A stretch of 64,000 nt of DNA from Spirochaetia bacterium 38H-sp (GTDB lineage: Bacteria > Spirochaetota > Spirochaetia > Winmispirales > Winmispiraceae). The notes below the pieces were generated by a model that did no database searches, was not told the origin of the DNA, and worked only from the letters and a program-made list of their open reading frames with translations. Positions 44,176 to 52,325 of this stretch are shown here, piece by piece. Where the stretch lies: NCBI GenBank assembly GCA_039023545.1, contig JBCHKQ010000005.1:83758-147757 (forward strand), read 5' to 3'. Every line of letters starts with the position of its first letter. Position 1 is the stretch's first letter. A program made the translations under genes and the position numbers.

Positions 44176-45060
44176 TCAGGAGGCAATATAACTTTCTAGA
44201 GTCTTTGCAAACCCGGATTCCTGCATCTTTTTGAGAGCCTTTTTCTCTATCTGTCTTATTCTTTCTTTGGTAAGATTATATATATCGCCAATCTCCTTTA
44301 GAGACATTGGATGCCGGCCATTGAGACCAAACCTATATCTTATAATATCAGCTTCTTTCTCAGTCAAAGTTTCAAGAAGCCTGTCTATATCGTTCTTAAG
44401 AGACTGCTCCACAACAACTTCTTCAGGCGGCCTGGAAGCATCATCGCTAAGATAATCTCCCAGCATGGTAGAGTCTTTATCCTCATATACAGGCGTATCA
44501 AGTGACACATAGTCGCGAGAAATATTGATAAGATTGGCAACATGGGACTCATCATAATCAAGAGTCTCTGCCACTCGGCTTATCTCATCAGACTCACCGC
44601 CCTGAGAATTGATAATCTTTCTTGCCTTTTCTATCTGTACAAGCTCGTTGGCCCTGTTAAGAGGAAGTCTTATCATGCGTGATTTTTCGCTTATGGCTTT
44701 GAGAATAGCCTGCCTTATCCACCATACTGCATAGGAAATAAAATGATATCCCTTATCAGGATCAAATCTTTCTATTGCATTAAGCAGACCTATATTGCCT
44801 TCGCTTATAAGATCTGACAGGGGAAGTCCCTGGTTCTGATATTTTTTAGCAACATTGACAACAAATCGCAAATTGGCAGTAACAAGTTTCTGCTTAGCTT
44901 CCTCATCACCATTGACAGCAAGACGAGCATAATAATCTTCTTCTTCTCTTGTAAGAAGAGGAATCTTGTTGATTTCCTTAAGATACATTGAGAGAGTATT
45001 TTCATCAGATGTTTTAACATCAGCTATCTTTCTTTTTTTCTTTATAGTTTTTACAGCCAT
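44176..45060 (-). CDS. sigma-70 family RNA polymerase sigma factor (group 1/2)
   Basis: The 294-residue protein has regions 1.2 to 4.2: LSMYLKEINKIPLLTREEE, the region 2 core NLRFVVNVAKKYQNQGLPLSDLISEGNIGL and YAVWWIRQAILKAI, region 3 and region 4 ending in SLKEIGDIYNLTKERIRQIEKKALKKM. Region 2.4 is of the housekeeping type, so it should read TTGACA/TATAAT promoters like those in this window. It lacks the long region 1.1 and spacer of classical RpoD, so it may be a short primary factor or an RpoS-like group 2 factor. The ATG at 45060 follows GGAGG. Confidence 0.9.
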   Translation of the reverse strand: MAVKTIKKKRKIADVKTSDENTLSMYLKEINKIPLLTREEEDYYARLAVNGDEEAKQKLVTANLRFVVNVAKKYQNQGLPLSDLISEGNIGLLNAIERFDPDKGYHFISYAVWWIRQAILKAISEKSRMIRLPLNRANELVQIEKARKIINSQGGESDEISRVAETLDYDESHVANLINISRDYVSLDTPVYEDKDSTMLGDYLSDDASRPPEEVVVEQSLKNDIDRLLETLTEKEADIIRYRFGLNGRHPMSLKEIGDIYNLTKERIRQIEKKALKKMQESGFAKTLESYIAS

Positions 45061-45253
45061 TGAAGCCTCCTGCCTATTATTAGCAACAAGCATGCCAATA
45101 ACAAAACAGAAAAGCTTATATAAATAATTGTTTATGAAACAATACTTTATACTATAGACAAAAAAACATAAAAGGACATTCCAACTATTAAAAAATCATA
45201 AGGTGTATCATTTTGCACTATCGCAGAAAAAACCAGCAAAACATGTGTCAAAA

Positions 45254-45901
45254 TTACCCAACAGGCCAGTCTTCTATGTTGTTTTTGCTCCCACAGCACA
45301 GCCTATATGGAAGTCCGCTCCCACAGGAGCATTTTATATTCTCCGAGGCAGAGTCAAAGAAAGAGACAAAGGCTCTGGTTTTCTGCATGTAATCAACCGC
45401 GACAAAAGGGAAAACAATCTCAACAGAATAAAAAAGCCTTATTTTCTCTTCTCTTCTAAGAGAGAGAACATGGGGATATGTTCTGAGAAAGTCTTTCCAA
45501 TATTCGGAGATGAGCTCAAAAATCATATCCCTCTCTGCATTGGAAGTGTAATGCTTACAAGTCTTGGAAGAAAGATATTTTTCCTGCTGTATGGAAAAAA
45601 ACAAATTCCTATCCGACTGAAACGAAGAAACATCAGTACTGCCATGAGCTGCATATCTTATCCGCAAGGCAAGATAAGGCTGCCGTTCTATTTTGCAGGA
45701 GAGAGTCCACACACGCAAGGACTGTTTTTTGAGTCCCAAAGACCATAGGATATTGCCAGTAAACTTTAATACTCGTGCAAGACGTTTGTCTTCCGCAGGA
45801 CAAATAGATATATATCTCTTAAATATTCTCAATGCACGTTCTTTATCGTGTCTCGCAAGAGCCCTTATGGCATTATTGTACAACCTGTTTAACTCGCCCA
45901 T
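45254..45901 (-). CDS. SEC-C motif protein with TPR-like N-terminus
   Basis: The 215-residue protein ends in a zinc-binding SEC-C motif (KCSCGSGLPYRLCCGSK), as found at the tail of SecA and in many unlinked proteins. The N-terminal 70 residues are helical and TPR-like (IRALARHDKERALRIFKRYISICP). No membrane segment is present. I use the ATG at 45901 rather than the GTG one codon earlier, because a promoter ends seven bases before the ATG. Function is unknown; it may bind the ribosome or Sec machinery. Confidence 0.78.
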   Translation of the reverse strand: MGELNRLYNNAIRALARHDKERALRIFKRYISICPAEDKRLARVLKFTGNILWSLGLKKQSLRVWTLSCKIERQPYLALRIRYAAHGSTDVSSFQSDRNLFFSIQQEKYLSSKTCKHYTSNAERDMIFELISEYWKDFLRTYPHVLSLRREEKIRLFYSVEIVFPFVAVDYMQKTRAFVSFFDSASENIKCSCGSGLPYRLCCGSKNNIEDWPVG

Positions 45902-45908
45902 CACTCAT

Positions 45909-45937
45909 AAAGTAGCCAAAGAATGCTGATAAGGCAA
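45909..45937 (-). promoter_or_regulatory. putative promoter of the SEC-C gene (leaderless)
   Basis: On the minus strand TTGCCT (45932-45937), a 17-bp spacer and TACTTT (45909-45914) end seven bases before the ATG at 45901. No Shine-Dalgarno sequence is present. Confidence 0.5.
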
Positions 45938-46007
45938 GCGTATTTCTACTAACTTATTTTCCTCAATTTTTATGCCTGAGTATATTAGCACAAGCACCCC
46001 GCAGAAA

Positions 46008-46040
46008 GGGGGAATGCCGTAAGGCAGTCCCCCGTTCGGT
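46008..46040 (-). repeat. orphan ACCGAACG hairpin in a divergent promoter region
   Basis: On the minus strand ACCGAACG (46033-46040) runs into the stem GGGGGA/TCCCCC, whose loop is itself the hairpin joint CTGCCTTACGGCA seen in the two-ended elements. It lies between two divergent genes, where no terminator is needed. Confidence 0.75.
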
Positions 46041-46144
46041 TTATTTTATTGTTACATTTAAAAGCATGAATATAGCCGACATAATGCTTAAAAAGACAGG
46101 CAAAGCATAGCGTTCTTGTGACAATCTTTTTTTATAAAACTTTA

Positions 46145-46173
46145 TTGACGATAAAAAACGATAATCGTATATT
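46145..46173 (+). promoter_or_regulatory. putative groES promoter with embedded palindrome
   Basis: TTGACG (46145-46150), a 17-bp spacer and TATATT (46168-46173) precede groES with a leader of about 75 bases. An 11-bp palindrome ACGATAATCGT (46158-46168) covers the spacer up to the -10 box and could be a repressor site. It is not a CIRCE element. Confidence 0.62.
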
Positions 46174-46252
46174 TTCTATAACCATATAGCTGTCATTTAT
46201 CTCACAATTACACTACCTATAAGTTAGGTATATCTATGTAGGAGGATTTATT

Positions 46253-46522
46253 ATGAAGGTAAAACCACTAGGTGACAGAATTCTTGTAAAAATCGAGATG
46301 GGCGAGACAAAAACAGCTGGAGGAATATATATTCCTCAGACTGCCCAGGAAAAAACCCAGATGGGTACTGTTGTTGCAGTAGGCGACGACAAGGACGCAA
46401 TAAAAGTAAAAGTAGATGACAAGGTTCTTTATGACAAGTATGCAGGAACCAACATCAAAATCGACGGAGAGGAATACCTCATCCTCGGCATGAATGACGT
46501 ACTTGGTATAGTAGAAGACTAA
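46253..46522 (+). CDS. groES: co-chaperonin GroES
   Basis: The 89-residue Hsp10 has VKPLGDRILVKIE at the N-terminus, the mobile loop KTAGGIYIPQTAQEK and the C-terminal YLILGMNDVLGIVED. The length is normal. GGAGG precedes the ATG. No groEL follows: a terminator comes 15 bases after the stop. Split groES and groEL loci are also known in Treponema and Borrelia, which supports a spirochaete origin. Confidence 0.97.
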   Translation: MKVKPLGDRILVKIEMGETKTAGGIYIPQTAQEKTQMGTVVAVGDDKDAIKVKVDDKVLYDKYAGTNIKIDGEEYLILGMNDVLGIVED

Positions 46523-46537
46523 GAGTTTTGTTTTTAT

Positions 46538-46574
46538 ACCGAACAGGCTGCCGCTTTGCTGGCAGCCTTTTTTT
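46538..46574 (+). terminator. intrinsic terminator of groES with a near-exact motif head
   Basis: ACCGAACA (one mismatch at the last base) runs into the stem GGCTGCC/GGCAGCC and seven T residues. The T run overlaps the stop codon of the convergent helicase gene. Confidence 0.88.
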
Positions 46575-48999
46575 ATCCGTACAAAAAACCCTCCACCTCC
46601 GATATAACAGCCTCAGAGCTTGCTACAAACTGTCTTGCGGGAGGCACTGAGTCAAGAAAAAGCCGCCCGTAGGGTTTTGTGATGCAGCGTACGTCTGTTA
46701 CCAGAACAACACCTCTGTCAGAAGAGCGCCTCATAAGTCTGCCAAAACCCTGCTTAAAGCGCATGACAGCCTCCGGAAGCTGTCTTAAGGCAAAGGCTCT
46801 CTTTCCATGTTTGTTGAGATAGGATATTCTCGCCTCTGTTATGGGATGAGAGGGCACACGAAACGGCAGTCTGCTTAAGACAACAAGTTTGAGTGCATCA
46901 CCAGGAACATCGACACCTTCCCAAAAGCTCTCAGTACCAAACAAGACACTGGCAGGCATGTCCTTAAAGCGGTTAAGAAGTCTGCTCCTCTCGTCCTCCC
47001 CCTGACGGAAGGATACGATTTCATGCTTTCTCAAGAAGGGTGCAACCTGTTCGTAGACAGTGGATAAGAGAGAATAAGATGTAAAGAGTATCAGTGCGTG
47101 CCCCTCCGATACAATAAGGAGTTCTCTCAGAAAAGAAGACAGAGCATCACAATAATCAGGGCTGTCCGGCATGGGTAGGTCAGAGGGAACAGCCAGCAAG
47201 ACGTTCTCTTCATAGCAGAAGGGAGAAGGAAATACTGCCTCAGATATGTGCCTTAGACTCTCTATGCCAATAAGCCCTGCAGAACGCTTCCAGAAGGAAA
47301 AATCGTTTTTTACGGTAAGCGTGGCACTGGTAAAAACGATTGTATCACAGGTCTCATAGAGGGCTTCTTTCATATACTTGCCTGGATTTATGGGACTTAT
47401 GATGAGCCTTACAGTATGACCGCCTCTAGAAAGAGAGATTTTCTCCGCCCAGTAGACCATATCTTCCATATCCCTGTCTCTAAAGGCCTGACAAAATCTG
47501 GCAGCGTCTCCGATTCGGTTTACAAGCATCAGGGCTTCCTGCACAACAGGAAGTTCCTTTAAAGTGTCATCAAGAGTTCGCATATAAGAGTCAAAAATAG
47601 AGACAAGGTGCAGAACTTCTTCTTGCAGCTTTGCAAGGCTTGCCATCTGAGCATCATAACCGGAGGAGTCTTTTATAGACAGTGTATAGCTGTCAGAAAG
47701 TGCAGCAAGCCATACTACCTGCACAGTATCAAGAGCTGCGCTTATGCTAGCCGCAGATGCCTGAAGCTCATCTGCCTCAGAAGATGGCCCTAGCTCTTTG
47801 GTAAGTCGCATGAGTGCACCTGTTTTCCTGCCTTTTTTTATGGAAAAAAAACGTCTAAGAAGTCTCCATAAGCTCTCGGGAAGAAGGCTCATAGAAAAAA
47901 AGGATGTGGCGCTGTTCTCCAGATTATGAGCCTCATCAAAAATAAGCCTGTGAAAAGACGGAAGCACACCGCTTCCTTCAAATCCTCTGCCATCAAGTCG
48001 TATACTAAGGTCGGAAAAAAGCAGATGATGATTAACCACGAGTATTCCGGATGAGGCTGCTTCTTTTCTTACCCTGAGAACATGGCATCTTTCTCTGTCA
48101 GGACAGCGTATTCCCATACAGGTTTCTGTCTCGGAGCATACTCTGCTCCATAGCTCAGGCTCAACAAAAAAGGGTATATCCACTTTGTCGCCGGTAGGAG
48201 TATTATCCGCCCACTCGGCTATTTCCTTGACCTTATCCATATCCGTAAAAAGCTCAGAGTCTCCATCGGTAAGCAGCTCTGCAAGACGTCTTCTGCACAG
48301 ATAGTTTTGCCGGCCCTTTACAAGGCATACTTTTATATCCGAGCCAAGCATCTTTTTTACAAGAGGGATATCTTTTTCTATAAGCTGCTGCTGCAGATTA
48401 ATGGTTGCCGTACTTATTACAACTCTTTCTTGATTTTCTTCTGCCCATTTTATTGCCGGGATTATGTAAGCATACGATTTTCCTATACCTGTCCCTGCTT
48501 CTGCTATGAGAATCTCGCTCTCATTAAAACTCTTTGCTATTTTTTTGAGAAGATCTACCTGTTTTTCCCTGTACTCGTATGTTTCCATACCGGAGAAGGC
48601 TCCTCCGGGCTCAAGAAATGCGGCGAGCTTATCCACTGATATCGGACTTATCTCTTTATGGATTATTGGCTCTGTTACCACATACACAAAGCGTACGCTG
48701 TTATCCACTATAAAGAAGCCTATACCATCATCACCTACGTAGTTTGCAAAAGATAAGTCGGCTTTACTTGGAGCCAGAACCCCGCTTGGATGGTTATGTA
48801 TAACAACATCCGCTCCATCAAAGTGCTTTATAAGTGCCGGTGCACTTTCTACATCTCCCCTTGAGACAATCTTTATATCCTCTATTATGCCGTCTTTCCC
48901 AAGGAATCCTGCCGCAACAACTTCGTTGCCCATTGCATCGGATATTGCAGCTCTCAGTTTTTCACATGCTGCCCTGGACAGCTTCTTTTCCACATCCAT
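46573..48999 (-). CDS. DinG/XPD-type DNA helicase fused to an N-terminal JAB (RadC-like) domain
   Basis: The 808-residue protein has an N-terminal JAMM domain (about 1-125) with the full motif HNHPSGVLAPSKAD and an upstream Glu in GNEVVAAG, so it could bind zinc. A DinG/XPD superfamily 2 helicase follows: Walker A AGTGIGKS, DEAH in IFDEAH, and helicase C with GTESFWEGVDVPG. Four cysteines between motifs Ia and II (YLC, ETC, IRC, ERC) fit an Fe-S cluster. A DNA repair or recombination role is likely. The ATG has no ribosome site; TACTGT ends six bases before it. Confidence 0.92.
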   Translation of the reverse strand: MDVEKKLSRAACEKLRAAISDAMGNEVVAAGFLGKDGIIEDIKIVSRGDVESAPALIKHFDGADVVIHNHPSGVLAPSKADLSFANYVGDDGIGFFIVDNSVRFVYVVTEPIIHKEISPISVDKLAAFLEPGGAFSGMETYEYREKQVDLLKKIAKSFNESEILIAEAGTGIGKSYAYIIPAIKWAEENQERVVISTATINLQQQLIEKDIPLVKKMLGSDIKVCLVKGRQNYLCRRRLAELLTDGDSELFTDMDKVKEIAEWADNTPTGDKVDIPFFVEPELWSRVCSETETCMGIRCPDRERCHVLRVRKEAASSGILVVNHHLLFSDLSIRLDGRGFEGSGVLPSFHRLIFDEAHNLENSATSFFSMSLLPESLWRLLRRFFSIKKGRKTGALMRLTKELGPSSEADELQASAASISAALDTVQVVWLAALSDSYTLSIKDSSGYDAQMASLAKLQEEVLHLVSIFDSYMRTLDDTLKELPVVQEALMLVNRIGDAARFCQAFRDRDMEDMVYWAEKISLSRGGHTVRLIISPINPGKYMKEALYETCDTIVFTSATLTVKNDFSFWKRSAGLIGIESLRHISEAVFPSPFCYEENVLLAVPSDLPMPDSPDYCDALSSFLRELLIVSEGHALILFTSYSLLSTVYEQVAPFLRKHEIVSFRQGEDERSRLLNRFKDMPASVLFGTESFWEGVDVPGDALKLVVLSRLPFRVPSHPITEARISYLNKHGKRAFALRQLPEAVMRFKQGFGRLMRRSSDRGVVLVTDVRCITKPYGRLFLDSVPPARQFVASSEAVISEVEGFLYG

Positions 49000-49005
49000 A
49001 TGGCC

Positions 49006-49034
49006 ACAGTAAGAATCATGTCACCGCTTGTCAA
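49006..49034 (-). promoter_or_regulatory. putative promoter of the JAB-DinG gene (leaderless)
   Basis: On the minus strand TTGACA (49029-49034), a 17-bp spacer and TACTGT (49006-49011) end six bases before the ATG at 48999. The -35 box overlaps that of lysC on the other strand. Confidence 0.68.
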
Positions 49035-49056
49035 CAGTCCATTAAAAAGCTAACAT
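49028..49056 (+). promoter_or_regulatory. putative lysC promoter (leaderless)
   Basis: TTGTCA (49028-49033), a 17-bp spacer and TAACAT (49051-49056) end six bases before the ATG at 49063. No Shine-Dalgarno sequence is present. The -35 box shares five bases with the divergent promoter. Confidence 0.65.
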
Positions 49057-49062
49057 GTATTT

Positions 49063-50406
49063 ATGGTAGTATTAAAATTTGGCGGTACATCGGTACAAAA
49101 TGCAGAAAGAATGGACGCTGTTCTGTCCATAGTAGAGAATAACCTCAAAAATAGAGCGGTACTTGTTTCTTCTGCTACGGCAAAGACTACAGACAGACTA
49201 ATCCAAGCGGCACGTGCTGCGGCACGCGGGGATGATGAGAATTATCAGAGCATTTTAAACGTGATAATAACTCATCACTATGAGATTGCTCATGCGTTCT
49301 TAAGCAAAGATTATCTGGATAAAGCAACGGATACGCTGCAAAAACTTTTTTCCGAGCTTGCTGATATTCTCAAGTCCCTCTGTGAAGAAAGGCATATGAG
49401 CAAAAAGGACTTGGACTATATCCAGTCTTTTGGAGAGAGAATGTCAACCTTTCTGCTCTACTACCGTGCACTTGAGAGAGGTATGGATGCCTTTCTTGCT
49501 GACAGTAGGGAGTACATAAAAACAGATGACAACTACGGAGCTGCACAGGTAGACTATCAAACAACAGAGAGGCTTCTCTCTTCCTTTATAAAAAAGAATA
49601 ATAATAAACTTATAATCATGCAGGGCTTTATTGCCTCTGCAGTCGACGGCACCACTACGACTCTTGGCAGAGGAGGGTCAGACTTTAGTGCTGCCATAAT
49701 TGGGGCTGCAATAGGTGCGGATGAGATTCAGATATGGACCGATGTCCATGGAATTATGAGTGCCGATCCCAGAGTAGTGGACAATCCAAGGCCTATTCCT
49801 GCCATGAGCTACCAGGAAGCAGCTGAGCTTGCTTACTTTGGTGCCAAGGTCGTACACCCTTCTACCATACAGCCTGCTGTTGAAAAAGGGATTCCTGTTC
49901 TTGTAAAGAATACAATGGCACCAGAAAAGCCTGGAACCACGATAACAAGCAAAAGCCCTTCCAAGGGGCTCAAGGCGATTACAGGCAAAAAGCATATAAG
50001 CCTTATCAACATCCGCTCATACCGTATGCTCAATGCCTATGGTTTTCTCAATAAGATTTTCTCTGTTTTTGCAGAGCACAAGACACCTGTAGATTTGATT
50101 GCCACTTCTGAGGTCTCTGTGTCTCTGACAATAGATGATAATTCCAATCTGGGAGCTATTACAAAAGAGCTGTCCAGGATAGCAAAGGTTGATGTAGAAG
50201 AAGACAAGAGTATTGTCTCCCTTATAGGAGAAGATGTGTGGAAAAGCCATGAGACTATCATAAAGACCTTCTCCGCCCTCAAAGGTATAGACGTTAGGAT
50301 GATAACAATGGGGTCTTCTCATATTAATCTCTCTTTTGTTGTGCACAAGGATAAGGCGGACGAGGCTGTAAGAAGACTGCACAAGACCTTTTTTTTAGAC
50401 AGGTGA
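49063..50406 (+). CDS. lysC: aspartate kinase
   Basis: Aspartate kinase opens the pathway to lysine, diaminopimelate, threonine and methionine. The 447-residue monofunctional enzyme has VVLKFGGTSVQNAERM at the N-terminus, TLGRGGSDFSAAIIGAA and WTDVHGIMSADPRVV in the kinase domain, and two C-terminal ACT domains (about 305-445; for example LINIRSYRMLNAYGFLNKIF and MITMGSSHINLSFVV) that would give feedback control. No homoserine dehydrogenase is fused. The J-domain gene begins five bases later. Confidence 0.93.
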   Translation: MVVLKFGGTSVQNAERMDAVLSIVENNLKNRAVLVSSATAKTTDRLIQAARAAARGDDENYQSILNVIITHHYEIAHAFLSKDYLDKATDTLQKLFSELADILKSLCEERHMSKKDLDYIQSFGERMSTFLLYYRALERGMDAFLADSREYIKTDDNYGAAQVDYQTTERLLSSFIKKNNNKLIIMQGFIASAVDGTTTTLGRGGSDFSAAIIGAAIGADEIQIWTDVHGIMSADPRVVDNPRPIPAMSYQEAAELAYFGAKVVHPSTIQPAVEKGIPVLVKNTMAPEKPGTTITSKSPSKGLKAITGKKHISLINIRSYRMLNAYGFLNKIFSVFAEHKTPVDLIATSEVSVSLTIDDNSNLGAITKELSRIAKVDVEEDKSIVSLIGEDVWKSHETIIKTFSALKGIDVRMITMGSSHINLSFVVHKDKADEAVRRLHKTFFLDR

Positions 50407-50410
50407 TTGT

Positions 50411-50818
50411 GTGAGTGATATTTTTGAGAGGCTTTCCCGTATTCTTAGGGCCGAGCTCAACAGGTTTAAAAGCGATTTTTTCGAAACAGATGACTCAGAT
50501 GCTGTCTTCCGTGAGGCTATGGAGGAGCTTGACGATTTTCTTGCAGGCAGAACATACCGCACAGAGAGGCAAAAGAACAGCACTTTCCATAAGCCCTCAA
50601 TTGATCCAGAGATACAGAAGGCTTTTGATGTGCTGGGACTTTCTTACGACAGCTCTTTTCCCATGGTTAAGAAGGCTTACAGAGAGGCCATGAGGCGTTT
50701 TCACCCTGATAGGATACAGGGGGATGAAGAAGCTTTAAAAAAGGCTACAGAGGAAGCCAAAAAAATCAATCATGCTTATTCTGTTCTCAAGGATTTCTTT
50801 ACAGCTAAGGGCTTGTAA
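50411..50818 (+). CDS. small J-domain protein
   Basis: The 135-residue protein has a charged N-terminus (about 1-65) and a C-terminal J domain (about 68-132) with HPD in MRRFHPDRIQGD. It lacks the Gly/Phe and zinc regions, so it would target DnaK to a specific client rather than act as a general DnaJ. The start is a GTG five bases after lysC, so it is in the same transcript. Repeat copy E follows directly. Confidence 0.85.
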   Translation: MSDIFERLSRILRAELNRFKSDFFETDDSDAVFREAMEELDDFLAGRTYRTERQKNSTFHKPSIDPEIQKAFDVLGLSYDSSFPMVKKAYREAMRRFHPDRIQGDEEALKKATEEAKKINHAYSVLKDFFTAKGL

Positions 50819-50823
50819 AACCT

Positions 50824-50968
50824 TGCTTATATGCGCCGCAGGCAGGAGTACCTGCGCCGCGTTTTATATCCCGAACGCACAGACCGCTTAGGCGGTCCGT
50901 GCTGCTTCTCGGCGAGAGGACATAAGATGCTTTGCCAGTAGGGCGCAGGTACGACGTTCGGTCTTTTT
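50824..50968 (-). repeat. ACCGAACG structured repeat, nested copy E
   Basis: Read on the minus strand, it begins ACCGAACG-TC (50953-50962) and a 10-bp stem GTACCTGCGC / GCGCAGGTAC (arms 50943-50952 and 50848-50857), followed by TCCTGCCTGCGGC. The loop of this stem holds the small stem TCTCG/CGAGA and the hairpin with arms of type GCACGGACCGC and an opposed CCCGAACG (50870-50877). So the parts that are side by side in copies A-C are nested here. Confidence 0.75.
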
Positions 50969-50972
50969 TTTA

Positions 50973-52325
50973 CTATTGCTCAAGGTTGTATTCTTCTATT
51001 TTTCTGTAAAGTGTTTTTCTGCCTATTCCTAGTATTTCTGCAGCTTTACTTTTGTTGCCATTACAATAAAGCAGAGTGCTTCTTATTATTTCTTTTTCCG
51101 CTTCTTCCATGCTTGAGCCAAGAGGGATGCGGATATAGTCCTCATGGTCACCTGCTTCTCGGATATGGGGAGGCAGGTCTTCTGCAGTAATGATGCTGTC
51201 GCGGCTCATCACTACAGCGCTTTCTATGCAGTTTCTAAGCTCCCTTATGTTGCCAGGCCAGGAGTAATGGTGAAGTATCATACGGGCTTTCTGGTCAATG
51301 CCGTTTATGGTTTTGTTGTTCTCGTGGGCAAGTTCTTTAAGAAAAGCTGCTGCAAGAAGTGGGATATCTTCTTTTCTGTCTCGCAGAGGAGGGAGCTGTA
51401 CGTGAACAACGTTGAGGCGGTAGTACAGATCTTCTCTAAAATTACCATTCTCCACCTCCGCTTTTAAATCCTTGTTGGTGGCAGCTATTATTCTCACGTC
51501 CACTTCCAGTGTGCGTTCTCCGCCGACTCTCTCAAACTTTTTTTCCTGCAGTACACGCAGGAGTTTTACCTGAACGGCAGGGCTTATCTCACCTATCTCG
51601 TCAAGAAAGAGTGTACCACCGTGAGCAAGCTCAAAACGACCGCGTTTTGCAGAAACTGCTCCGGTAAAAGCACCCTTCTCATGGCCAAACAATTCGCTCT
51701 CAAGCAGTGTTTCTGCAAGTGCTGCACAGTGAACTTTTATCAACGGCTTGTCCCTTCTGTCGGAGAAGTAGTGGATTGCATCGGCTATTTTTTCCTTACC
51801 AACTCCGCTTTCTCCGGTTATGAGAACAGAGGCTTTTGTCGGTGCAACCTGCTCTATCACCTCAAAGATATGCTTCATCTTGGGACTTTTTCCTATGATA
51901 AGGCCAAAGCGCTTGTCCTTTTCGAGTTCTCTCTGCAGTATCTTTTGCTGCAGAATCATTTCTCGCGTAGAGAGAGCACGCTTTACAAGCAACCCCAACC
52001 TGTCCAAATCAGGCGGCTTTGTAAGAAAATCAAAGGCGCCATCGCGCATTGCCTGCACAGCGGATTCCACAGTACCATGTCCCGTGAGTATTATTACCGG
52101 CACTGTGGAGTAATTGTCTTTAATATGCTTAAGTAGTTCTTCTCCACTTATCTTTGGCATTCTAAGGTCAGCGATTACGAGATCGATCTCTTCTTCTGCC
52201 AGTAAATTCTTTGCTTCTTGTCCGTCTTCTGCAAGAATAACCTGGTATCCTTCCATCTTGAGGAATGAGCCAAGCCCTTCGCGTATGTTTTTTTCATCAT
52301 CTGCAATAAGTATCGTAAATATCAT
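50973..52325 (-). CDS. NtrC-family sigma-54-dependent response regulator
   Basis: The 450-residue activator has a receiver domain (about 1-120; phospho-Asp in LVIADLRMPKISG), an AAA+ domain (about 140-380) with Walker A GESGVGKE, the sigma-54 contact loop GAFTGA and Walker B LFLDEIGE, and a Fis-type helix-turn-helix (about 410-448, KSKAAEILGIGRKTLYRKIEE). It should activate promoters used by RpoN. The paired histidine kinase lies upstream across a 164-bp gap. RpoN is not in this window. AGGAGA precedes the ATG. Confidence 0.93.
   Translation of the reverse strand: MIFTILIADDEKNIREGLGSFLKMEGYQVILAEDGQEAKNLLAEEEIDLVIADLRMPKISGEELLKHIKDNYSTVPVIILTGHGTVESAVQAMRDGAFDFLTKPPDLDRLGLLVKRALSTREMILQQKILQRELEKDKRFGLIIGKSPKMKHIFEVIEQVAPTKASVLITGESGVGKEKIADAIHYFSDRRDKPLIKVHCAALAETLLESELFGHEKGAFTGAVSAKRGRFELAHGGTLFLDEIGEISPAVQVKLLRVLQEKKFERVGGERTLEVDVRIIAATNKDLKAEVENGNFREDLYYRLNVVHVQLPPLRDRKEDIPLLAAAFLKELAHENNKTINGIDQKARMILHHYSWPGNIRELRNCIESAVVMSRDSIITAEDLPPHIREAGDHEDYIRIPLGSSMEEAEKEIIRSTLLYCNGNKSKAAEILGIGRKTLYRKIEEYNLEQ

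Larger units (their letters stand above)
45902..46252. other. divergent intergenic region upstream of groES
   Basis: The 351-bp interval holds the SEC-C promoter, an orphan ACCGAACG hairpin (46008-46040) and the groES promoter with an 11-bp palindrome. No gene or CIRCE element is visible. Confidence 0.75.
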
